NCBI RefSeq assembly: GCF_000802235.1
Contig: NZ_JTDL01000145.1
Location: 1 to 64,000 of the forward strand
Source: Sinomonas humi
GTDB lineage: Bacteria > Actinomycetota > Actinomycetes > Actinomycetales > Micrococcaceae
Direction: 5' to 3'
Length of the DNA: 64,000 nucleotides
Shown here: piece by piece, positions 61,040-64,000 of the stretch
Layout of the letters: each line of letters opens with the position of its first letter
Numbering within the stretch: position 1 is the first letter of the stretch
Notes under the pieces: model-generated
Told to the model about the DNA's origin: nothing
What the model saw: the letters and a program-made list of their open reading frames with translations, nothing else
The model's database searches: none
Program-made: the position numbers and the translations under genes

Positions 61040-61170
61040 CAAGGTAGGCCATTCCGACCGGGGCAGGGCCTCGGCGACGGCGACGGGCAGGTCACCGATC
61101 GTGGCGGGATGGTCCACGACCATCAGCGCGGGCCGTGGACGGTGAGGCCTTCGAGGATTGCCCTGAGCTT
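61040..61170 (-). pseudogene. IS110-family transposase remnant
   Basis: Three pieces in three frames line up with the remembered IS110 (DEDD transposase) pattern: KLRAILEGLTVHGPR, then VVDHPATIGDLPVAVAEA (typical VVDQPATIGALPVAVA), then GMAYL (typical VAYLPGL). At least two frameshifts and loss of both ends leave ~130 bp of debris. It marks past insertion near the lantibiotic locus. Confidence 0.5.
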
Positions 61171-61252
61171 TGCCCGTCGTGGGGCAGGGCCCGGTCCAGA
61201 AAGCGGGGACTCGCTCTTCTAGCTCGGTTCGTGGTGCGGGTGAATCATTTCG

Positions 61253-61603
61253 CTATTTTGTCGGCCGCCACGTCGGCGGTATTGGTAGCGGTTCCTTTGG
61301 GCCGATCCCTACCGTCCACGCTATTCCAAATTGGTCACGCCGAATCTGGTTAGTTAGGTTGCCAAGCGGCTCTAAGAGACCGAGGGCCCAAGCTTCGCCA
61401 GTAGACCTGGGTTCTCCCTCAACGGCGTACGGAGGAAAGGCTACTCGGTACCCGGTAGGCCCAAAAACGCCGTTGGTGTGTTCAAACACGACGCACGCGC
61501 TGGAGGGCGAGTCGGCCCACACTTCGTGGACCAACACGTCATGACCCTCCCAGGTCGCGAGTGTTCGCAGTAGGGCTTTGATGACTGTCGATGCTTCGTC
61601 CAT
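61253..61603 (-). CDS. hypothetical small cytosolic protein
   Basis: The ATG at 61603 gives 116 residues (MDEASTVIKALLRTLATWEGHDVL) with segments SSACVVFEHTNGVFGPTGYRVAFPPY and QIRRDQFGIAWTVGIGP. The mixed hydrophobic/polar pattern looks like a folded alpha/beta protein. Its size and position, near mobile debris with no partner, resemble immunity-type proteins, but no family is recognised. Confidence 0.5.
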   Translation of the reverse strand: MDEASTVIKALLRTLATWEGHDVLVHEVWADSPSSACVVFEHTNGVFGPTGYRVAFPPYAVEGEPRSTGEAWALGLLEPLGNLTNQIRRDQFGIAWTVGIGPKEPLPIPPTWRPTK

Positions 61604-61671
61604 GGTCCTGGCTCCGCTGTTGTTCGTCCAAGAAAGGGGTGATGCTCGCATCTAAGGACCGGGGGATCAAA

Positions 61672-61908
61672 ATGAGGAAGCTCAGGAGTGTTGTCGCGGT
61701 GATGATTGCCGCACTGATGACCGTCATTTCGGCTGGGGCCACCACCGGAGGCCAACCACCGCCAGGCCGCGCAGGTCCTGGCGACGGCAAACCACGCCAT
61801 GCTCGGTCCAGTCCCCCTTCACACGGGTTTTGCACTCGGCAGCAGAGCGGGGATTCGGTTTCGACAAGCGTGGAACAAGCGGGCAACATTTGGCCGTGGA
61901 AGCCATGA
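61672..61908 (+). CDS. possible small exported protein
   Basis: An ATG at 61672 opens 78 residues with a clear signal peptide (MRKLRSVVAVMIAALMTVIS, cleavage near SAGA). The rest is Pro/Gly/Arg-rich and low in structure, so either the mature part has decayed or the protein is a short secreted peptide. It has only a weak GGGGG ribosome-binding site. Confidence 0.3.
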   Translation: MRKLRSVVAVMIAALMTVISAGATTGGQPPPGRAGPGDGKPRHARSSPPSHGFCTRQQSGDSVSTSVEQAGNIWPWKP

Positions 61909-62200
61909 GAAAGCTGATGGTGTCCCCGAACTGGTGGACGTAGGCCAACGGAAACTACGGTTGGGCCGTCGTACCCCGCAGGACCGCGATAAAGGCCCGG
62001 TTCGGCCGGGCATCCGGCAGCACCCTCTGCACCTCGGCGAGCGCCTCGAGCCCCGACAGTCCACGCACCTTCGCGCCGTACAGCCCCGCAACCCCGGCTT
62101 CGGGAGCCGCAGTTTTGTCGGCAGAAGGCTATATCTTGTCTCGCAGATGCTTCGTTTGAGGCGCTGGCCGAGAGCGGGCGTCGGATGGGGGGAAGACCCA
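61909..62200. other. fragment-like region, no intact gene
   Basis: On the minus strand, 61960-62105 can be read as VAGLYGAKVRGLSGLEALAEV...RPNRAFIAVLRGT, which looks like coding sequence but has no start and stops at both sides, so it is probably a gene fragment. The family was not recognised. Confidence 0.35.
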
Positions 62201-64000
62201 ATGTCGGGTGTTGTCGAATATGCAGATTGGAACCGCGCGATCGGTGAGGCGTTCTTCGGACCTCATGCAGAGGGCGAGCTCGTCTACCTTGATTCCGATG
62301 CTGATGCCTTCAGAGAAGCTTGCCGCCGAGTGGGCGTTGCCGAAGACGAGGCAGGCGATTCGCTGGGCTCAAGCGTCCGCTCCCTGCTGAATCTGAGGGG
62401 GTCGCACAGGGCAACCTTCGCCAACTTCGATCAGATGACTACCCAATGGGCCCGTCGTCGAAGGAAGGCTGTCCGCGAAGGCGAGAGGACTCCGTTGCCG
62501 CCCGTTATTGGGCTGCTCATGATCTTCTCGATGGCGGCGGAGCGAATGGGCGCTCGTGATCCCGGAACCGTTAAGACCGAGGCGGGCTATTACGCGCAAC
62601 TGGAGAGGCTCCTCCGGATCCCGGTACCGGATTCAACGAGAATCAGGGCCAGCTTTCGTGCCACTTCCGAGACGTATTGGGAAGCGCTCAGCCTGTGGTT
62701 GGAGGATCTGGACGGAGCCTATGGTCTACCGAGCGCTCATGCCCTGACTCACCGATACGTGGGTCTGCCGATTTCGCAGGCCCTGATTCGCGACACCGAG
62801 CGTCGCCACATGCATTCGATGTTTGTCGATCAGGGTTTCGTTGTGGGCGTCCCGGTCTCCCATGAGGAGATGCGCGACGCAATCGAGAACTGGATTCATT
62901 CCCCTTCGGCCGCCCCCAATGCCGCCTTCCGAAAGATGTGGGCGTCGGAGGAGACGCGGCCGAAGATTGCGGACGCTGCCATAGCTGAGCTGCTTGCATG
63001 GGATGGTGGCGGCATCATTGCGGGTCGGGGTCCGGACGCTAAAACTGGCGCTGCCCAAGGACGTTGCTTCCTCACAGTGAGGGAACGCCGCAAGGCTCTA
63101 AAACGAAGTTATGCGCTCGGCCTCGCGGTTAAGCAGGTGAGAGGTGTGGCTGGCGACGCCAGGATCAAGCTTGCGGGAAATGAGACTGCAACCGTTGATG
63201 TTTCCCCCTTCTCTTCGGGCCTGGCTGACTTGAGGACTCCGGCAGAGATAGCGCCCGATAGTCTGCTTGAAGGCGAAGTGATCATCGAGTGGGCAGACGG
63301 ATCTCGTGCTCAACGTTCTCCAAAGCGAGTCGTGGTCTTTGGCCAGGACGCGGCCACGGGCAGCTATATCGAGATTGACCGTATCGTTCCTTCACTGGGG
63401 AGCAGACTCCTCGTGAAGGACGAGGGGGACCTTGTAGCCGCAGCCGAGGCCATTCTCAAGGATGCTGCCGCTCCTGGATTCAAGCGAATCGATGGCCCGG
63501 GCTACGACTTGCCAGTTGGATGGGCCCTTTTCTCAGACGTTCAGTTGCTCCGAGCGCCTCGCAGCGACGAGATTCAGCGGCACCGGGATCTTTCTTGCCT
63601 TGAGCCGCGGATGAGTACGCAGCTTGCCATTCAAGGCGGTCTGAGGCTGCCGGGAAGGATTCCCAAGTGGGTGGCCGGGCGCGGGATGCACGTGGTGGTA
63701 ACGGCAGAGGGTGAGACGCCAGTAGATCTCGTCGCATCTCTACGAATCCTGAGACGCTTCAGGCCGAGGAGCGCTGGCTGGCGCGTGAAGTTGTTCCCCC
63801 TGCGTCCGTGCCTTTACTTGTGAGTGAGGAGGGCGAAGATATCGTCCTGTCGCTACGTCGGGGCAACAGCGTGCTTCAGGAACTTAAGGTTCGTGTCCGA
63901 TCATCTGATTCGCCCCGCGATGCGACCCTCCCCGATTTTGCTTCTCTTTGTCACGATGCTGAGGATCGTCTTTGGCCATTGACAGCTGTGCCGTTCGCAG
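62201..64000 (+). CDS. large uncharacterised protein, frameshifted and cut by window end
   Basis: The ATG at 62201 follows GGGGGGAAG. The first frame runs 540 residues to 63823. It is mixed helical with motifs SSVRSLLNLRGSHRATFANFDQM, HALTHRYVGLPISQALIRDTERR and, later, beta-rich parts (GEVIIEWADGSRAQRSPKRVVVFG). Around 63740 the coding signal moves to the -1 frame: from 63745 it reads NPETLQAEERWLAREVV ... SEEGEDIVLSLRRGNSVLQELKVRV and stays open to base 64000. One base appears to be missing at 63740-63741, so this is a pseudogene, a phase variant or a sequence error. No family is recognised. The size and style recall proteins of multi-gene defence systems, but this is not evidence of function. 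Confidence 0.6.

Noticed and set aside
60697-61095. 132-residue minus-strand frame with a signal-like SLSALALLAVSLTPATA stretch
   Set aside because: It begins within the IS110 remnant in a shifted frame, has no ribosome-binding site and overlaps a better small frame (60674-60778); a genuine exported protein cannot be fully excluded.

Overview
The window is high-GC DNA with GTG and TTG starts, GTGA/ATGA stop-start overlaps, Tat and lipoprotein signals and actinobacterial gene families throughout. It reads as the chromosome of a soil actinobacterium, most likely of the Micrococcaceae (Arthrobacter/Sinomonas type). That placement is inferred from protein style and gene content; no rRNA or other taxonomic marker is present, and I see no tRNA, rRNA or CRISPR array.

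Layout. 1-0.7 kb: the start of an IS3-type transposase gene and a 196-bp tandem repeat array. 0.7-2.4 kb: iolB (inositol catabolism) and a GntR regulator. 2.4-7.5 kb: a urease operon, ureA-ureBC-ureE-ureF-ureG-ureD, in which the beta and alpha subunits are one fused protein. 7.6-10.7 kb: a thioesterase, a secreted PKD-domain protein and a membrane protein. 10.7-19.5 kb: a nucleic-acid-processing and defence block with a RecB-like nuclease/helicase, an exported HNH nuclease and a McrBC type IV restriction pair. 19.6-25 kb: small metabolic enzymes and a Tat-exported phospholipase C-type phosphoesterase flanked by two copies of a ~100-bp repeat. 25.3-28.4 kb: an ABC exporter with its MarR/GbsR-type regulator and a probable operator. 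28.6-39.1 kb: accessory single genes (Excalibur lipoprotein, TfoX-like, oxidoreductases, NERD protein, catalase-peroxidase katG, MFS transporter). 39.5-44 kb: a MacAB-like efflux operon with a lipoprotein. 44-47.6 kb: an orphan sugar-binding protein, a LacI regulator and a second NERD protein. 47.6-51.8 kb: gene-poor DNA with a decayed peptidoglycan-binding hydrolase and two membrane proteins.

The most notable system is at 51.8-60.1 kb, a class II lanthipeptide locus. LanM (51810-55049) and a 69-residue precursor (55122-55331) lie on the minus strand. A two-component system (55667-57513) and a LanFEG-like ABC transporter (57641-60041) lie divergently on the plus strand. The precursor's C-terminus is very close to actagardine and michiganin A, so the product should be a type B lantibiotic that binds lipid II. 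The kinase/regulator pair probably controls precursor expression, and the ABC transporter probably gives self-immunity. No dedicated LanT exporter/leader peptidase is seen. The last 4 kb holds small ORFs, IS110 debris and a large unknown protein with a -1 frameshift that runs off the end.

A recurring palindrome, ACGACGGC(G)-loop-(C)GCCGTCGT, occurs at six places: both full 196-bp units, the ureB-ureC junction, the 3' ends of an ABC ATPase gene and a lipoprotein gene, and one intergenic site. It appears to be a REP-like element that has altered several coding sequences.
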